Assembly (NCBI GenBank): GCA_964020085.1 | Contig: OZ026597.1 | Location: 3,779,394-3,843,393, forward strand | Direction of reading: 5' to 3' | Source: Micromussa lordhowensis | Lineage: Eukaryota; Cnidaria; Anthozoa; Scleractinia; Lobophylliidae | Length of the DNA stretch: 64,000 nt | Shown: positions 63,221-64,000 of the stretch, in pieces | How the letters are laid out: each line of letters starts with the position of its first letter | Numbering within the stretch: position 1 is the stretch's first letter | The notes under the pieces: model-generated | Databases searched by the model: none | Told to the model about the DNA's origin: nothing | Seen by the model: the letters and a program-made list of their open reading frames with translations, nothing else | Made by a program: the position numbers and the translations under genes

Positions 63221-64000
63221 CTTGACCGATTATCCTAACAACAGCAGCAATAATTTCAAGGTCAGACTGCCAACACCATTACGATTACAGGGAGATTGGA
63301 AGGTTGCCTTGGCCAGTATTTCCGTTCCAGACCCTCAAAACACTTTACCTAATTGGTTAACGGACAGTTTGCCTTTGGTGTACATGACATGGTACAACGC
63401 AGACACCAATCATTTGAATAAACATTATTTAGAGGCCTCGTTTCTTCTTAGAGATATCAACGAACATGTCGACATTAACATGTTGACAGGCGCTGAGTTT
63501 TTGAAAAACGTGTTTCATTATTTTAAAAAGAAAATATATGTTAAAGATGGTAAAGCCAACAGACAATATGGAGATACGGACACAGAAAAGACCTATTATC
63601 CAGAAATGAGAGTGGAAGGCGAAGATGTGATACTAGATAGTAGTAAGGTCGAAAAACACGATTTTGGTCGTGGACATGATACAACGCCCCTGGGTTGGAT
63701 GGCTCCCGGCTTTGCAGTCAACAAACAACTGGCGTTTCAAATGGGGTGGTTTGTGGAAAACTACAATTCTAATCCCCAAGTAGCTATTCGATTAGGTCCC
63801 AACCTAGTAATGGAACCGCACGGTTATCTTAAACCGTTTACAACAGATATTAAAACAAGATGGAATGGAAACGGTGAAGATGTAAGTTCACCCTACAAAT
63901 CAGCCTATTGGATCATTCCAAGAGATTCCAGCGGTAAATTAACGGATTACATACGGCTGAGTTTGGATGTAAACTGGCGGTTCACGAACCTTAATTATGC
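63180..64000 (+). CDS. Candidate virion protein, copy 2, partial at window end
   Basis: An open frame runs from the ATG at 63,180 to the window edge (273 codons, no stop yet). It starts MKEDFYVTLPSNSSLTDYPN, continues with GDWKVALASISVPDPQNTLP and later SLDVNWRFTNLNYA, parallel throughout to copy 1. It overlaps the end of copy 1 by 41 bases. Unlike copy 1 it has no frame break. The role is inferred as structural; a membrane or enzyme function is not suggested by the sequence. Confidence 0.7.
   Translation, partial: MKEDFYVTLPSNSSLTDYPNNSSNNFKVRLPTPLRLQGDWKVALASISVPDPQNTLPNWLTDSLPLVYMTWYNADTNHLNKHYLEASFLLRDINEHVDINMLTGAEFLKNVFHYFKKKIYVKDGKANRQYGDTDTEKTYYPEMRVEGEDVILDSSKVEKHDFGRGHDTTPLGWMAPGFAVNKQLAFQMGWFVENYNSNPQVAIRLGPNLVMEPHGYLKPFTTDIKTRWNGNGEDVSSPYKSAYWIIPRDSSGKLTDYIRLSLDVNWRFTNLNY

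Larger units (their letters stand above)
50380..64000. mobile_element. Polinton/Maverick (adintovirus-like) element, right end outside window
   Basis: Protein-primed type DNA polymerase B, chromodomain integrase, GRF zinc-finger protein and virion-like genes are packed on both strands, as in Polinton/Maverick elements. The left terminus begins AGTAGTGG at 50,380, immediately after TGCCGG. The interrupted repeat is uninterrupted at 6,363/6,364 and 34,718/34,719. Polintons begin with AG and duplicate 6 bp, so TGCCGG (50,374-50,379) should recur at the right end. At least 13.6 kb lies in the window. Some genes are broken, and the ATPase, protease and major capsid gene are not in view. Confidence 0.9.

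Noticed and set aside
1..64000. CRISPR array, rRNA, bacterial operons
   Set aside because: No regularly spaced repeat-spacer structure, no rRNA-like sequence; the gene packing at 60-63 kb belongs to the Polinton.

Overview
The window reads as nuclear DNA of a cnidarian, most likely a stony coral or a close relative. The evidence is intronless rhodopsin-family GPCRs of a cnidarian-expanded type, many palindromic MITEs, tRNA-derived SINEs, a single-ORF LINE, Ty3/Gypsy remnants and a Polinton/Maverick. No prokaryotic features, CRISPR array or rRNA were seen. The species assignment is inference.

Bases 1-50,379 are a GPCR cluster overgrown by repeats. Three receptors are intact (17,496-18,521 +; 23,492-24,514 -; 37,279-38,304 -). 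A fourth (45,578-46,543 +) has its C-terminal tail replaced by a MITE insertion. At least five receptor pseudogenes or fragments lie between them (9.4, 13.3, 21.7, 25.6-28.0 and 43.9 kb). The stretch 3.26-19.0 kb is repeated in the same order and orientation at 30.25-47.58 kb: a degenerate repeat, a Gypsy copy, a minus-strand GPCR, a GPCR pseudogene and a plus-strand GPCR. This is a large tandem duplication made after the Gypsy insertion. Later insertions distinguish the copies and leave empty sites in the partner: a 2.39 kb TTAA-flanked element at 15,078-17,469, a 583 bp element at 31,394-31,976 and the 485 bp MITE at 46,525-47,009. A LINE with an intact 1032-aa ORF lies at 39.1-42.2 kb. The first kilobase may hold the end of a small two-exon gene followed by a histone-type 3' stem-loop.

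From 50,380 to the window end (64,000) there is a Polinton/Maverick, a virus-like DNA transposon related to adintoviruses. Its left terminus can be placed to the base, because it interrupts a repeat present uninterrupted at 6.36 and 34.72 kb. In order it carries a protein-primed family B DNA polymerase (-) with a short 5' exon and a Vsr-like nuclease insert; small unknown genes on both strands, one F-box-like; a BECR-nuclease-like gene followed by a histone-type stem-loop; a RING-like gene and its overlapping paralogue; a GRF zinc-finger gene (-) and a basic protein (-); a promoter array; two small plus genes; a frameshifted small gene; the chromodomain integrase; and two tandem copies of a candidate virion protein. 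The packaging ATPase, protease and major capsid gene are not seen and would be expected beyond 64 kb.

The most unusual signal is regulatory. A 25-bp module (GACGCTCAAACT-like box, five variable bases, CTGATTGG) occurs six times at about 53-bp spacing in the 59.6-59.9 kb divergent promoter. It occurs twice more in the 55.0 kb divergent promoter in front of the polymerase. Four Polinton genes also have TTTTTCAA just upstream of their start codons. Several Polinton genes carry stops or frameshifts, so this copy is either decaying or affected by assembly indels.
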